DNA of 64,000 nucleotides from Limnohabitans lacus (GCF_030053395.1 NZ_JASGBH010000001.1:62001-126000), one strand, 5' to 3'. Positions 52,678 through 62,445 are shown, counted from the stretch's first letter. Notes: a model not told the origin generated them from the letters alone. Made by a program: numbers and translations.

Positions 52678-53334
52678 TCAAATGGATTCGGAAACCGGAG
52701 GGCTGCTGGGTGTCAGTAAATGGCTTTTTTGCGCCTTCAAGACCGCTTGCGTTCGGTTGAACACACGCAACTCCTTGAAGATCTGATTGATGTGAATCTT
52801 GATGGTCTGTTCCTTGATGTCTAAATAGTCCGCAATCACTTTATTGGGATGGCCCATGGCAATGAGCTGCAAAACTTCCAATTGACGTTGTGTCAATCTG
52901 AACTCTTGCGTTTCGACATCTTTGGGCAAGACTTTCACGCTTGGACTGGCATCGAGCAAAGATTTGATTTTGCCGATGATGCGGTCAGAGGTGTTGTTTT
53001 TGGACAGAAACAAAGTGGCACCTGCGGCCACGGAACGGGGCTCCCAAGCGTTTTCATCCAGGCCTGAGACGGCAATCACATGGGTAACGTTGTGCTTGGT
53101 CTTGAAGACTTTGATGGAGGCCACACCACTGAGGCCTGGCATCAAGATGTCCAGCAAAATGATCCAATGTTTGTGACCATGGTCCAGGATCTCGAGCCCC
53201 TCGGCAGCGCTGCTGGCACCCAGCACTTCAATGCCTTGGGGTTGGAACTCTTGCGTCAATCGTTCAACCAGCGCTTCTCTGTAAATCGGGTGATCGTCGA
53301 TGATGAGCAGTGATTGGGAGGGCTGGGCGTCCAT
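52678..53334 (-). CDS. LuxR-type response regulator
   Basis: A 218-residue NarL-family regulator. The receiver has D13-D14 (LLIIDDHPIYRE), phospho-acceptor D62 (ILLDILMPGLSG) and a conserved Lys (FLSKNN); the C-terminal LuxR HTH is RLTQRQLEVLQLIAMGHPNK to IKIHINQIFKEL. It is the first gene of a two-gene unit with the hybrid kinase. The ATG at 53334 starts the receiver; a longer frame upstream is unsupported. Confidence 0.9.
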   Translation of the reverse strand: MDAQPSQSLLIIDDHPIYREALVERLTQEFQPQGIEVLGASSAAEGLEILDHGHKHWIILLDILMPGLSGVASIKVFKTKHNVTHVIAVSGLDENAWEPRSVAAGATLFLSKNNTSDRIIGKIKSLLDASPSVKVLPKDVETQEFRLTQRQLEVLQLIAMGHPNKVIADYLDIKEQTIKIHINQIFKELRVFNRTQAVLKAQKSHLLTPSSPPVSESI

Positions 53335-53420
53335 GTTGCGCAATATCTTACAACTGCACCCCAGCGCATCGCAATAAAACTTAGGTTCAAAGGGCAGGGC
53401 TTCATCAGCCCGACTGACCA

Positions 53421-53759
53421 TCAATGGTCATCGATGATTTCGGCCAGTTTGCGACAAACACGGACAGCCATGGTGCGTGGCGTGGCCCTTGTGCGGACGC
53501 TGCCTTTGCCTGCAGGTCCTTCGTAGTCGTGTTGCCAGAGGGCCAGGCCATCGACCACCTTGGCGTAACTGAAAAGACGGTAACTTTCACCGTTGTGGCA
53601 TGTTCCTGCAAAAACGAATTCGTTGTCGTCTTCACCCAAACTTGTGTGGTTTTCGGCCTGAACAGGTGAAGCAAAGGTGGATAAAAAAATCGAGAGAGAA
53701 GCTGTTGAAATGAAGGCAATGGCGATGATGATCGCACGGCTAAAGGGTTTGAATTCCAT
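53421..53759 (-). CDS. Small exported protein of unknown function
   Basis: A 112-residue protein with an N-terminal membrane/signal segment (IIIAIAFISTASLSIFLSTF, cleavage probably after VQA). The mature part has two cysteines (AGTCHNGESY and RVCRKLAEII) and segments rich in Tyr/Phe and Arg. No domain recognised. It is upstream of the LuxR regulator on the same strand with 86 bases between. The ATG at 53759 begins the signal segment. Confidence 0.6.
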   Translation of the reverse strand: MEFKPFSRAIIIAIAFISTASLSIFLSTFASPVQAENHTSLGEDDNEFVFAGTCHNGESYRLFSYAKVVDGLALWQHDYEGPAGKGSVRTRATPRTMAVRVCRKLAEIIDDH

Positions 53760-53904
53760 GACGCTCGTGTTGGATAAATGGTTCACACGATGGTATGGAT
53801 TCAATGATTTTTGTGAATACGAAAATCGATCTATGCCCTAAGTTTTATGGATGCCATGGATCTTGCAACTGAATAAAGTTGGAGTTTTGAGTCTCCTAGT
53901 GGAA

Positions 53905-54252
53905 TCACGTGGGCGGCATGTCCAACAATTTTTTCAGGTAGCGCCCCGCACCATCGGCGGCTCCCAAGTCAGGGTGATTCAAGCAAAAAGCGTCAATGCC
54001 GACGATGGCTTTCAGAGCGGCCTTGGGGTCGTCGTTGTAGGGGTCTTCTTTCCTTTTTTGCAGGCCCTTGAGGGTCAAGCTCAGCGGTGCCAAAAAGGCG
54101 TTTGTCCATGCACGCTTGTCGGTATCAGGCAGGCTTTGCCAAGACACGCAGGCATGGTCGCCAAACAAACTGGCACCCTGGGCAGTTTGGCCAAAAATGG
54201 TCAAGAGCAGCAAACCAGCCAGTAAGCCCTTTCGGTCTTTGGGGAAGGTCAC
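53905..54252 (-). CDS. Small exported protein with conserved cysteines, unknown function
   Basis: About 115 residues: a hydrophobic N-terminus (LLAGLLLLTIFGQTAQGA) as signal peptide, then HACVSWQSLPDTDKRAWTNA, FLAPLSLTLKGLQ and IVGIDAFCLNHPD. Two cysteines may pair. The short helical pattern with W and C..HP recalls HdeA-like periplasmic proteins but only loosely. The GTG at 54252 is chosen since the ATG at 54339 would run into mltB coding sequence; start is uncertain. It follows mltB by 52 bases. Confidence 0.5.
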   Translation of the reverse strand: MTFPKDRKGLLAGLLLLTIFGQTAQGASLFGDHACVSWQSLPDTDKRAWTNAFLAPLSLTLKGLQKRKEDPYNDDPKAALKAIVGIDAFCLNHPDLGAADGAGRYLKKLLDMPPT

Positions 54253-54304
54253 AGTGGCATTCTTTCCACAGAGGTATGCCGATTTTTTTGTGTTCAGTTG
54301 AAGT

Positions 54305-55474
54305 TCACGGCTTGCTTTGCACTTCGCGCGCCACCGCATCGGCCAATTCGATCACCGCCATCGCGTAATAACTGCTCCAGTTGTAGCGGGTGATGGCGTA
54401 GAAGTTTTCGGTGCCGGCCACATAGCTGGGGGCATGGGGGCCGTTGCGCAGCTCGATCAGGGCCAGGGGCCCAGGGTGCGCCAAGGCGGCGCCTTCCAGG
54501 CCGGCACCCTTGGCGGTGAAGCTGGCCACGCTGAAGGTAGGCAAGATGTCTGGCGCCATCAGGCTGTCCATGTCGGTTTGCGCATTCAGGCTCACCGGGT
54601 AATGGGTGGCCATGCCGGTGCGCCACTGAAAGGCCTTGAAATAGTTGGCCACCGAACCGATGGCGTCAGCTGGGCTGCCAAACAAGTCGATGCGGCCATC
54701 GCCATCAAAGTCCACCGCGTATTTGGCCCAGCTCGACGGCATGAACTGCGGCAAGCCCATGGCGCCCGCATAGCTGCCCCGCACCGACAGCGGATCTGCA
54801 CCGCTGCGCGAGGTCAGAAGCAAAAACTGCTCCAGCTCTGAGCGGAAGAATGCTTGTCGCTCCACGGCCCGCGGGTGTGCGTCTGGAAAGTGGAAGGCCA
54901 AGGTGCCCAAAGCATCGATCAGACGGAAGTTCCCCGTGTTTTGTCCGTACAAGGTCTCCACGCCGATGATGCCCACCACGATGGACGCGGGCACGCCAAA
55001 TTCTTGTTCGGCGCGTTCCAGGGTGGCTTGGTGCTTGCGCCAAAAACGGGTGCCGGCCTGGATGCGGGTGGGCTCAATGAAGCGGGCGCGGTAGGCGGCC
55101 CAGTCTTTGGCCATGGGGGAAGGCGAGGGCAACACCAGTTTTTCCACCACGGGCAGGCGCTGGGCTTGGGCCATGGTTTTGTGCAGCCATGCAGGGTCCA
55201 ATTGCAGGCGCGGCGCAGCCTCTTGGGCCCAAGCCATCACATGGATGTCGTCGTTCAGGGCGGAGCCTTTGTGCGGGCTGTGCTTGGCCCCTGAGCGCGA
55301 TTTGACCGCTTTGGGCTTCGTGGTCTTGTCAAGTTGGCTGGCCTTGCCATGGCTGTGTTTTTTGGCCAGAGCCTCAGGTGTTGCCCCCAACAAGACTGAG
55401 AAGGCGACGCACAGGTACCCTACCCGGGTCAAGTGTTTCAGGCCAAGAGGGCGTGATGGCATTTCAAATTGCAT
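54305..55474 (-). CDS. mltB: Membrane-bound lytic murein transglycosylase B
   Basis: A 389-residue periplasmic enzyme that cleaves peptidoglycan between MurNAc and GlcNAc with formation of 1,6-anhydroMurNAc. Catalytic glutamate in IIGVETLYGQNTG, then SYAGAMGLPQFMPSSWAKYA and DGDGRIDLFGSPADAIGSVA, complete the MltB (family 3) signature. An N-terminal hydrophobic stretch and a Lys/His/Ser-rich linker precede the domain; no lipobox cysteine is evident at the cleavage site, so it may be soluble rather than a lipoprotein. Confidence 0.92.
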   Translation of the reverse strand: MQFEMPSRPLGLKHLTRVGYLCVAFSVLLGATPEALAKKHSHGKASQLDKTTKPKAVKSRSGAKHSPHKGSALNDDIHVMAWAQEAAPRLQLDPAWLHKTMAQAQRLPVVEKLVLPSPSPMAKDWAAYRARFIEPTRIQAGTRFWRKHQATLERAEQEFGVPASIVVGIIGVETLYGQNTGNFRLIDALGTLAFHFPDAHPRAVERQAFFRSELEQFLLLTSRSGADPLSVRGSYAGAMGLPQFMPSSWAKYAVDFDGDGRIDLFGSPADAIGSVANYFKAFQWRTGMATHYPVSLNAQTDMDSLMAPDILPTFSVASFTAKGAGLEGAALAHPGPLALIELRNGPHAPSYVAGTENFYAITRYNWSSYYAMAVIELADAVAREVQSKP

Positions 55475-55611
55475 GCGGTCAGTTTAATCGGCCCAGAGCA
55501 TGATTTGGCTCAGATGGGTGCTGGTTGGTGCGTGATAAGCTGGGCCATCAACTCGAAAAACTCAAGAAGAGCAAGGCCTCGAGGGCCGTGCTTTGCAGAA
55601 AGACAGGCCGT

Positions 55612-56565
55612 ATGGGCGCGACAGGTTACTTCACTCACCCCTTGTGCATGAAGCACGAAATGGGCGCTGGCCACCCCGAATGCCCCGAGCGCATCAGTGC
55701 CATTGAAGACCGCTTGCTGGTCACTGGGCTGGACATGGCTTTGCAGCGGCGCGAGGCGGGCCCGGCGGCCCTGGCAGACATTGAGCTGGCTCACGGGCGC
55801 ATGCATGTTGCTGCCTTGCGCGGTTTGAGCGACAACTTGCGCGACGATGTGGCCGCAGGCGGCCCCAGCCACACGGCGCTGGATTCGGACACCTCGATCA
55901 ATGAGCACACCTGGGATGCGGCCTTGGCGTCGGCGGGTGCGGCCATTGAGGCAACCGATGCGGTGATCGCGGGCGAGTTGGAAAACGCTTTTTGCGCTAC
56001 CCGCCCTCCGGGGCATCACGCCTGCCGTGACAAGGCCATGGGTTTTTGCTTTTTCAACAACGTGGCCATTGCGGCCAAGCATGCGGTGGAGCGCCACGGC
56101 TTGAAACGGGTGGCGATCGTGGACTTCGATGTCCACCACGGCAACGGCACCGAAGACATCGTGGCCGGTGACGAGCGGATCTTGATGGTCAGCTTTTTTC
56201 AGCACCCCTTTTACCCAGAAGGCGGCTCGCAATCGAACGCCTCGAACCTGGTCAATTTGCCTGTGCCTGCCTACACCAAAGGCATGGACATCCGTGAATT
56301 GATCGACATGATGTGGATGCCCCGACTGGAAGCGCACAAACCCGAGCTGATTTTCATCAGTGCTGGTTTTGATGCGCACCGCGAAGACGACATGGGCCAG
56401 ATGGGCTTGGTCGAGCAGGACTACGCCTGGATCACGCGGCGCATCAAAGATGTGGCCATGCGCCATGCCCAAGGCCGCATCGTCAGTTGCTTGGAGGGTG
56501 GCTACAACCCCAGCGCGCTGTCGCGCAGCGTCGAAGCCCACTTGCGGGTGCTGGCCGACGTTTGA
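55612..56565 (+). CDS. Histone deacetylase-like amidohydrolase
   Basis: A 317-residue zinc hydrolase of the arginase/deacetylase superfamily. Catalytic H135-H136 (RPPGHHACRD) and the zinc ligands D171/D173 and H175-H176 (DFDVHHGNG), with the third zinc aspartate in SAGFDAH, are all present. Bacterial members act on acetylpolyamines or acetylated small molecules; histones are absent in bacteria. The ATG at 55612 gives the family start. It precedes the enoyl-CoA hydratase gene by 28 bases. Confidence 0.9.
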   Translation: MGATGYFTHPLCMKHEMGAGHPECPERISAIEDRLLVTGLDMALQRREAGPAALADIELAHGRMHVAALRGLSDNLRDDVAAGGPSHTALDSDTSINEHTWDAALASAGAAIEATDAVIAGELENAFCATRPPGHHACRDKAMGFCFFNNVAIAAKHAVERHGLKRVAIVDFDVHHGNGTEDIVAGDERILMVSFFQHPFYPEGGSQSNASNLVNLPVPAYTKGMDIRELIDMMWMPRLEAHKPELIFISAGFDAHREDDMGQMGLVEQDYAWITRRIKDVAMRHAQGRIVSCLEGGYNPSALSRSVEAHLRVLADV

Positions 56566-56593
56566 AGCGCCGGTTTTGGGCACAATCGGGTGC

Positions 56594-57388
56594 ATGACCT
56601 CTACCGCTCATCCATCTGACATCTTGCTGCATGAACGCGATGCCCGCGGCGTGCACCGGCTGACCCTCAACAGCCCCAGCACCTTCAACACCTTGGGTGA
56701 GGCTATGCTGGCGGCTTTGCAGAACGCTTTTGTGCAGGTTGAACAAGATGCCGACGCGCGCCTGGTGGTGCTGGGCGCTGCGGGCAAGGCCTTTTGCGCT
56801 GGGCACAACCTCAAGGAAATGCGCGCACAGCCCGAGTTGAACTATTACCAAAAGCTGTTTGCGCAGTGCACGCGCATGATGTTGTCGATCCAAAGCTTGC
56901 CCGTCCCCGTGATCGCGCGAGTGCAGGGCGTGGCCACCGCTGCGGGGTGCCAGCTGGTCGCCCAGTGCGATTTGGCCGTGGCGGCCCAAGGCGTGCAGTT
57001 TGGCGTCAATGGCATCGATGTGGGCTTGTTTTGCGCCACACCCAGCGTGCCCTTGGTGCGCAACATGCCTGCCAAGCAGGCCATGGAAATGCTGCTCACA
57101 GGCGGCTTCATTTCGGCGGATGAGGCTTGTCAGCGCGGCTTGATCAACCGCGTCGCGCCCGTGTCTGAATTGGATGCGCAGGTCAACACCCTGGTGGATG
57201 CGATTTTGGCCAAACCTCGCGAAGCGGTGCGCCTGGGCAAAGCCCTGTTTTACAAGCAGCGCGAGATGGGCATCGAGGCTGCCTACCAGTTGGCCGGCCA
57301 AACCATGGCTTGCAATATGGTCCACGAGGTGGCGCAAGAGGGCGTTCAGGCCTTCATCGAGAAACGAAACCCTGCGTGGAAACCATGA
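56594..57388 (+). CDS. Enoyl-CoA hydratase/isomerase family protein
   Basis: A 264-residue crotonase-fold protein. The oxyanion-hole segment is AFCAGHNLKEM and the second GVATAAGCQLVAQCDLAVAA; in place of the usual catalytic Glu pair, the second half has GIDVGLFCATPSVPL, as in the ECHDC3-like branch whose activity is poorly known. The stop overlaps the start of the MscS gene (ATGA), so they are translated together. Preceded by the HDAC-like gene. Confidence 0.88.
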   Translation: MTSTAHPSDILLHERDARGVHRLTLNSPSTFNTLGEAMLAALQNAFVQVEQDADARLVVLGAAGKAFCAGHNLKEMRAQPELNYYQKLFAQCTRMMLSIQSLPVPVIARVQGVATAAGCQLVAQCDLAVAAQGVQFGVNGIDVGLFCATPSVPLVRNMPAKQAMEMLLTGGFISADEACQRGLINRVAPVSELDAQVNTLVDAILAKPREAVRLGKALFYKQREMGIEAAYQLAGQTMACNMVHEVAQEGVQAFIEKRNPAWKP

Positions 57389-58653
57389 AATCCGTTCACA
57401 TCGCTGACCCCATGGCCTGGCTAGACGCCTTGCTCCAGCCCGAGTCGTTGATGGCGATTGCAGCCTTTGTCTTGTGCATCCTTTTGTCCTGGCTCTTGGT
57501 GTGGGGGCTGCGCCGACTTTTGCCAGGCCATGAGCTCAAGGTGCTGCTCGGCCGCAAGCTGGTCGACGGCGTGTTGTTTCCGGTCTTGTTGCTGGTCTTG
57601 ACCTTTGTCGCCCGCACCGCCTTGACGCACGACCATGCGCTGGTGATGTTTGAAATTTTGCTGCCGGTTTGCACCTCCTTGGCCGCGATTCGGCTGGGGG
57701 TCAAGGTCTTGCAAGCGGCCTTTGCCGGTGCGCCCTTTGTGCGGGCGCTGGAGCGGACCATTTCCTGGTTGGCGTGGGGCGGGGTGGTGCTGTGGGTCAC
57801 GGGCATCTTGCCGCTGGTGCTGAGCGAGCTTGACCAAATCCATTGGAAAGTGGGTGCGACGGTGCTGTCGGTGCGCACTTTGCTGGAGGGGGCCCTGACG
57901 GCTTGTGCGGTGCTCATTGTGGTGCTGTGGATTTCGTCTGCCATCGAGGCGCGTTTGTTGAAGTCGGCCACTGGCAGTGATTTGTCGCTGCGCAAAGTGA
58001 TCAGCAACACGGTGCGCGCTCTGTTGATGTTTGTGGGCTTGTTGTTGGCCCTGTCTTCGGTGGGCATTGACTTGACCGCCTTGTCTGTTTTGGGCGGGGC
58101 TGTGGGGGTTGGCATCGGTTTTGGCCTGCAAAAACTGGCGGCCAACTATGTCAGTGGCTTTGTGATCTTGGCCGAGCGCAGCGTGCGCATCGGTGACACG
58201 GTCCGGGTTGACGGTTTTGAAGGCCGTATCACCGACATCAAGGCCCGTTACACCGTGATCCGCGCTGCCAATGGCCGTGAGTCCATCGTGCCCAATGAAT
58301 TGATGATCACCCAGCGGATCGAAAACTGGACCCTGTCGGATGCCCAAGTGGCTCAGAGCACCACCGTGGTGGTGGCTTATGACAGCAGCGTTGAGCAAGT
58401 GATCGAATTGCTGAGCCAAGCCTGTGTCTCTCATGAGCGGGTCTTGGCTGAGCCTGCGCCGCTGGTGGCCTTGTCGGCCTTTGGGGCGGATGGCCTGGAG
58501 TTCACAGTGACTTATTGGCTGGACGATGTCGCCAATGGGCAGATGAATCTGAAATCGGACATCAATCGGGCGATTTTCAAAGCTTTGCAGGCGCACCAGA
58601 TCCAGATTCCTTTCCCTCAAAGGATGGTTCATCTGAGCGGGCCGGGCGCTTGA
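57385..58653 (+). CDS. Small-conductance mechanosensitive channel (MscS family)
   Basis: A 422-residue membrane protein: about five helices, then the pore helix and MscS core (LSVLGGAVGVGIGFGLQKLA, NYVSGFVILAERSVRIGDTV, then IKARYTVIRAANGRESIVPN) and a cytoplasmic C-terminal domain. The pore helix TM3 has the Gly/Ala pattern of the family. The N-terminal extension makes it longer than E. coli MscS (286 residues). Protects cells from osmotic downshock in known members. Start overlaps the hydratase stop. Confidence 0.9.
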   Translation: MKSVHIADPMAWLDALLQPESLMAIAAFVLCILLSWLLVWGLRRLLPGHELKVLLGRKLVDGVLFPVLLLVLTFVARTALTHDHALVMFEILLPVCTSLAAIRLGVKVLQAAFAGAPFVRALERTISWLAWGGVVLWVTGILPLVLSELDQIHWKVGATVLSVRTLLEGALTACAVLIVVLWISSAIEARLLKSATGSDLSLRKVISNTVRALLMFVGLLLALSSVGIDLTALSVLGGAVGVGIGFGLQKLAANYVSGFVILAERSVRIGDTVRVDGFEGRITDIKARYTVIRAANGRESIVPNELMITQRIENWTLSDAQVAQSTTVVVAYDSSVEQVIELLSQACVSHERVLAEPAPLVALSAFGADGLEFTVTYWLDDVANGQMNLKSDINRAIFKALQAHQIQIPFPQRMVHLSGPGA

Positions 58654-58666
58654 GCGTATAAAATTC

Positions 58667-58678
58667 GAACGGTCGTTC
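58667..58678. promoter_or_regulatory. Palindrome GAACGGTCGTTC upstream of etfBA
   Basis: Five-base arms GAACG/CGTTC around GT, followed by TTTTTT, about 118 bases before etfB. The shape suits a TetR-family operator; the regulator is unknown. Confidence 0.45.
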
Positions 58679-58724
58679 TTTTTTACTGCCAGACGGTTGG
58701 CCTGATGCCGGTTCTGGTGCACAA

Positions 58725-58745
58725 TTGACGTTTACGTAACGTCAA
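58725..58745. promoter_or_regulatory. Palindrome TTGACGTT-N5-AACGTCAA upstream of etfB
   Basis: Perfect 8-base arms (58725-58732, 58738-58745) around TACGT, 50 bases before the etfB start. It resembles sites of MerR-type regulators of acyl-CoA catabolism (LiuR-like), which is inference. Confidence 0.5.
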
Positions 58746-58795
58746 CTGTTGGCGATGGGCTTGGCCCTGATATTTCAATCAATGGAGATGCTTTC

Positions 58796-59551
58796 ATGAA
58801 AATTCTTGTTCCCGTGAAACGGGTGGTGGACTACAACGTCAAAGTGCGCGTCAAGTCCGACAACAGCGGCGTGGACATTGCCAACGTCAAGATGAGCATG
58901 AACCCTTTTGACGAGATCGCTGTCGAAGAAGCTGTGCGCCTGAAAGAAAAAGGCCTGGCCACCGAGGTGATCGCCGTCTCTTGCGGTGTGGCCCAGTGCC
59001 AAGAAACCCTGCGCACCGCCATGGCCATCGGTGCCGACCGTGGCATTTTGGTCGAAACGCCTGCGGACCTGGACCTGCAGCCCCTGGCCGTGGCCAAGCT
59101 GCTCAAGGCCTTGGTCGACAAAGAGCAACCTGGCCTGATCATCTTGGGCAAGCAAGCCATCGACGACGACTGCAACCAAACCGGCCAGATGCTGGCCGCT
59201 TTGGCCGACTTGCCCCAAGCCACCTTCGCCTCCAAGGTGGAGATCGTGGACGGCAAAGCCCAAGTGACCCGCGAGATCGACGGGGGTCTGGAGACCCTGT
59301 CGGTGTCCATGCCTGCGGTGGTGACCACCGACTTGCGCCTGAACGAGCCACGCTATGTGACCTTGCCCAACATCATGAAGGCCAAGAAAAAGCAGCTCGA
59401 CACCTTCAAGCCTGAAGACCTGGGCGTGGATGTGGCCCCCCGCATCAAGACCCTCAAGGTCGCAGAACCTGCCAAGCGCAGCGCCGGCATCAAGGTGCCC
59501 GATGTCGCCACCTTGGTGGACAAGCTCAAGAACGTGGCCAAAGTGATCTAA
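58796..59551 (+). CDS. etfB: Electron transfer flavoprotein beta subunit
   Basis: A 251-residue ETF small subunit: [59 protein letters not shown] and [20 protein letters not shown] (AMP-binding part) are classical. With EtfA it takes electrons from acyl-CoA dehydrogenases and passes them to ETF-ubiquinone oxidoreductase. It is followed 12 bases later by etfA and then by an acyl-CoA dehydrogenase gene, probably one regulated unit behind two palindromes. Confidence 0.96.
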   Translation: MKILVPVKRVVDYNVKVRVKSDNSGVDIANVKMSMNPFDEIAVEEAVRLKEKGLATEVIAVSCGVAQCQETLRTAMAIGADRGILVETPADLDLQPLAVAKLLKALVDKEQPGLIILGKQAIDDDCNQTGQMLAALADLPQATFASKVEIVDGKAQVTREIDGGLETLSVSMPAVVTTDLRLNEPRYVTLPNIMKAKKKQLDTFKPEDLGVDVAPRIKTLKVAEPAKRSAGIKVPDVATLVDKLKNVAKVI

Positions 59552-59563
59552 GGACTGAACAAC

Positions 59564-60496
59564 ATGACCTCCCTTGTTATTGCAGAACACGACAACGCCT
59601 CCATCAAAGGCGCGACCCTGAACACCGTCACGGCCGCGGCCGCTTGCGGTGGTGATGTGCACGTGCTGGTCGCGGGCCACAACGCAGGCGCTGCAGCAGC
59701 GGCTGCCGCCCAGATCGCTGGCGTGGCCAAAGTGATCCACGCCGACAGCGAAGCGCTGGCCCATGGCCTGGCCGAAAACGTCGCTGCCCAAGTGCTCGCC
59801 ATCGCTGGCAACTACAGCCACATCCTGTTCCCCGCCACCGCAGGCGGCAAGAACGTGGCCCCCCGCGTGGCGGCCAAGTTGGACGTGGCCCAGATCTCCG
59901 ACATCACCAAAGTCGACAGCCCTGACACCTTCGAGCGCCCCATCTACGCGGGCAATGCGATCGCCACCGTGCAATCCACCGACGCGACCAAAGTCATCAC
60001 CGTGCGCACCACCGGCTTTGACGCCGCTGCCGCCACCGGTGGCGCAGCCGCCGTGGAAAGCGCAGCCGCACAAGCGGACAGCGGCAAGAGCAGCTTTAAG
60101 GGCAGCGAGATCGCCAAGAACGACCGCCCCGAGTTGACCGCAGCCAAGATCATCGTCTCGGGTGGCCGCGCTTTGGGCAGCTCGGAGAAGTTCAACGAAG
60201 TGATGACGCCCCTGGCCGACAAGCTGGGCGCTGCCATCGGTGCCAGCCGCGCTGCGGTGGACGCGGGCTACGCGGCCAACGACCTGCAAGTGGGCCAGAC
60301 CGGCAAGATCGTCGCACCTCAGCTGTATGTCGCTTGCGGCATCTCGGGCGCGATCCAGCACTTGGCGGGCATGAAGGACTCCAAAGTGATCGTGGCGATC
60401 AACAAGGACCCCGAAGCGCCGATCTTCAGCGTGGCGGACTTTGGCTTGGAGGCCGATTTGTTCGCCGCTGTGCCTGAACTCACCCAGGCCCTCTGA
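59564..60496 (+). CDS. etfA: Electron transfer flavoprotein alpha subunit
   Basis: A 310-residue ETF large subunit. The C-terminal FAD domain has the signature [20 protein letters not shown] and [20 protein letters not shown]. The N-terminal half ([20 protein letters not shown]) is the shared ETF fold. It partners with EtfB. A strong terminator follows its stop, so the acyl-CoA dehydrogenase behind it may be read only partly from the same promoter. Confidence 0.96.
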   Translation: MTSLVIAEHDNASIKGATLNTVTAAAACGGDVHVLVAGHNAGAAAAAAAQIAGVAKVIHADSEALAHGLAENVAAQVLAIAGNYSHILFPATAGGKNVAPRVAAKLDVAQISDITKVDSPDTFERPIYAGNAIATVQSTDATKVITVRTTGFDAAAATGGAAAVESAAAQADSGKSSFKGSEIAKNDRPELTAAKIIVSGGRALGSSEKFNEVMTPLADKLGAAIGASRAAVDAGYAANDLQVGQTGKIVAPQLYVACGISGAIQHLAGMKDSKVIVAINKDPEAPIFSVADFGLEADLFAAVPELTQAL

Positions 60497-60512
60497 CCTT
60501 TCAGCACCTCAC

Positions 60513-60541
60513 AAAAGGCATCGTTCGCGATGCCTTTTTTG
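60513..60541 (+). terminator. Terminator after etfA
   Basis: AAAAGGCATCG (60513-60523), TTCG loop, CGATGCCTTTT (60528-60538), then TT. The tetraloop and T run are ideal. Confidence 0.92.
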
Positions 60542-60571
60542 TAACCTCACACAGACTTACCGGAGACTTTC

Positions 60572-62365
60572 ATGAGCTACACCGCACCTCTCAAAGACAT
60601 GCTGTTCAACATCGAGCATTTGGCCCGCATCGACCAGATCGCGCAGATCCCCGGCTTTGAAGATGCCGGTCTGGAAACCGCGCAAGCGGTGCTCGAAGAG
60701 TGCGGCAAGCTCAACACGGAAGTCATCGCGCCGCTGAACTGGGAGGGCGACAAAAACCCGTCTTTCCACCACAGTGGCAACCAAGTCACGACGACACCGG
60801 GCTTCAAGGAAGCCTACAAACAGTTCACACAAGGCGGCTGGCAAAGCCTGCAGCACCCTGCCGAGTTTGGCGGTCAGGGGCTGCCCAAGACCATCGGTGC
60901 GGCCTGTGGCGAAATGCTCAATTCGGCTAACATGAGTTTCGCCTTGTGCCCCATGCTGACCGACGGTGCGATCGAAGCGTTGCTCACGGCCGGCTCGGAC
61001 GACATGAAGGCCAAGTACCTCGAAAAACTCATTTCGGGCGAGTGGACCGGCACCATGAACCTGACCGAACCCCAAGCGGGCTCGGACCTGGCGGCCGTGC
61101 GCACCCGCGCAGAACCTCAGCCTGACGGCACCTACAAAGTGTTTGGCACCAAGATCTACATCACCTACGGTGAGCACGACATGGCCGAGAACATCATCCA
61201 TCTGGTGTTGGCCCGTGTGCAGGGTGCACCCGAAGGCGTCAAGGGCATCAGCTTGTTTGTGGTCCCCAAATTCATGGTCAATGGCGATGGTTCGCTGGGT
61301 GAGCGCAACGATGTGCATTGCGTCTCCATCGAACACAAGATGGGCATCAAGGCCAGCCCCACGGCTGTCTTGCAGTACGGTGACCACGGCGGCGCCATCG
61401 GCTTTTTGGTCGGCGAAGAAAACCGTGGCCTTGAATACATGTTCATCATGATGAATGCGGCCCGTTATGCGGTGGGTGTGCAAGGCATCTCGATTGCCGA
61501 GCGTGCTTACCAGCATGCCGTGCAGTACGCCCGTGACCGCATTCAAAGCCGCCCTGTGGACGGCAGCTTGCCCGCCGCAGGCCCCATCATTCACCACCCC
61601 GATGTGCGCCGCATGCTCATGACCATGCGTGCCTACACCGAGGGCTGCCGTTCCTTGGCTTCAGTGGCTGCCGCTGCCTACGATGCCGCGCACCACCACC
61701 CCGATGCCGACGTGCGCAAGCAAAACCAGTCCTTCTACGAATTCATGGTGCCGCTGGTCAAGGGCTACAGCACCGAGATGAGCCTGGAAGTCACCAGCTT
61801 GGGCGTGCAGGTGCACGGCGGCATGGGCTTCATCGAAGAAACCGGCTGCGCCCAGTACTACCGCGATGCCAAGATCCTGACGATCTACGAAGGCACTACG
61901 GCTATCCAGGCCAACGATTTGGTGGGTCGCAAGACCTCGCGCGACGGGGGCCAGACCGCCAAAGCCCTGGCCGATCAAGTGGCGCAGACCGAAAACGCAT
62001 TGATCGCTTCGGGCAACACCGACGCACTGGCCATGGCCAAGCGTTTGAAGGCCGCGCGTGAAGCGTTTGTGGATGTGGTCAATTTCGTGGCCGGCAACAC
62101 CAAGGCCAAGCCCAACGACGTGTTCGCAGGCAGCGTGCCTTACCTGATGCTCACCGGCAACCTGATGGCGGGTTGGCAAATGGGTCGTGCTCTGTTGGTG
62201 GCTTTGACCCCCGAGGCGCAGGCACAAGACGCCGCTTTCATGGCCAGCAAGGTCACCACAGCGCGTTTTTACGCCGACCACATCCTGTCCAAGGTGCCCG
62301 GCATCCGCGACAGCATCGTGGAAGGTGCGGGCAGCGTGACCGAATTGGCGCTGGACGCGTTCTGA
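60572..62365 (+). CDS. Acyl-CoA dehydrogenase, DmdC-like (about 600 residues)
   Basis: A 597-residue flavoenzyme with the acyl-CoA dehydrogenase core plus an extra C-terminal domain, the layout of DmdC and related enzymes. FAD/substrate segments are MNLTEPQAGSDLAAVRTRAE and ISIAERAYQHAVQYARDRIQ; the catalytic glutamate is E440 (ILTIYEGTTAIQANDLVG). It introduces a double bond at C2-C3 and feeds electrons to ETF, which is encoded directly upstream. DmdC acts on methylmercaptopropionyl-CoA; whether this one does is unknown, as many relatives use plain fatty acyl-CoA. Confidence 0.9.
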   Translation: MSYTAPLKDMLFNIEHLARIDQIAQIPGFEDAGLETAQAVLEECGKLNTEVIAPLNWEGDKNPSFHHSGNQVTTTPGFKEAYKQFTQGGWQSLQHPAEFGGQGLPKTIGAACGEMLNSANMSFALCPMLTDGAIEALLTAGSDDMKAKYLEKLISGEWTGTMNLTEPQAGSDLAAVRTRAEPQPDGTYKVFGTKIYITYGEHDMAENIIHLVLARVQGAPEGVKGISLFVVPKFMVNGDGSLGERNDVHCVSIEHKMGIKASPTAVLQYGDHGGAIGFLVGEENRGLEYMFIMMNAARYAVGVQGISIAERAYQHAVQYARDRIQSRPVDGSLPAAGPIIHHPDVRRMLMTMRAYTEGCRSLASVAAAAYDAAHHHPDADVRKQNQSFYEFMVPLVKGYSTEMSLEVTSLGVQVHGGMGFIEETGCAQYYRDAKILTIYEGTTAIQANDLVGRKTSRDGGQTAKALADQVAQTENALIASGNTDALAMAKRLKAAREAFVDVVNFVAGNTKAKPNDVFAGSVPYLMLTGNLMAGWQMGRALLVALTPEAQAQDAAFMASKVTTARFYADHILSKVPGIRDSIVEGAGSVTELALDAF

Positions 62366-62445
62366 AGCAGGGATTGAACTTGTCATGCGCAATTGTGGGC
62401 ATGACAAGTTCTTCAAGTCAGGCTTGATCAGCTGCGCACAAATTT

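Noticed and set aside
58775..60361. 528-codon minus-strand frame opposite etfBA
   Set aside because: Gly/His-rich antisense of two certain genes.
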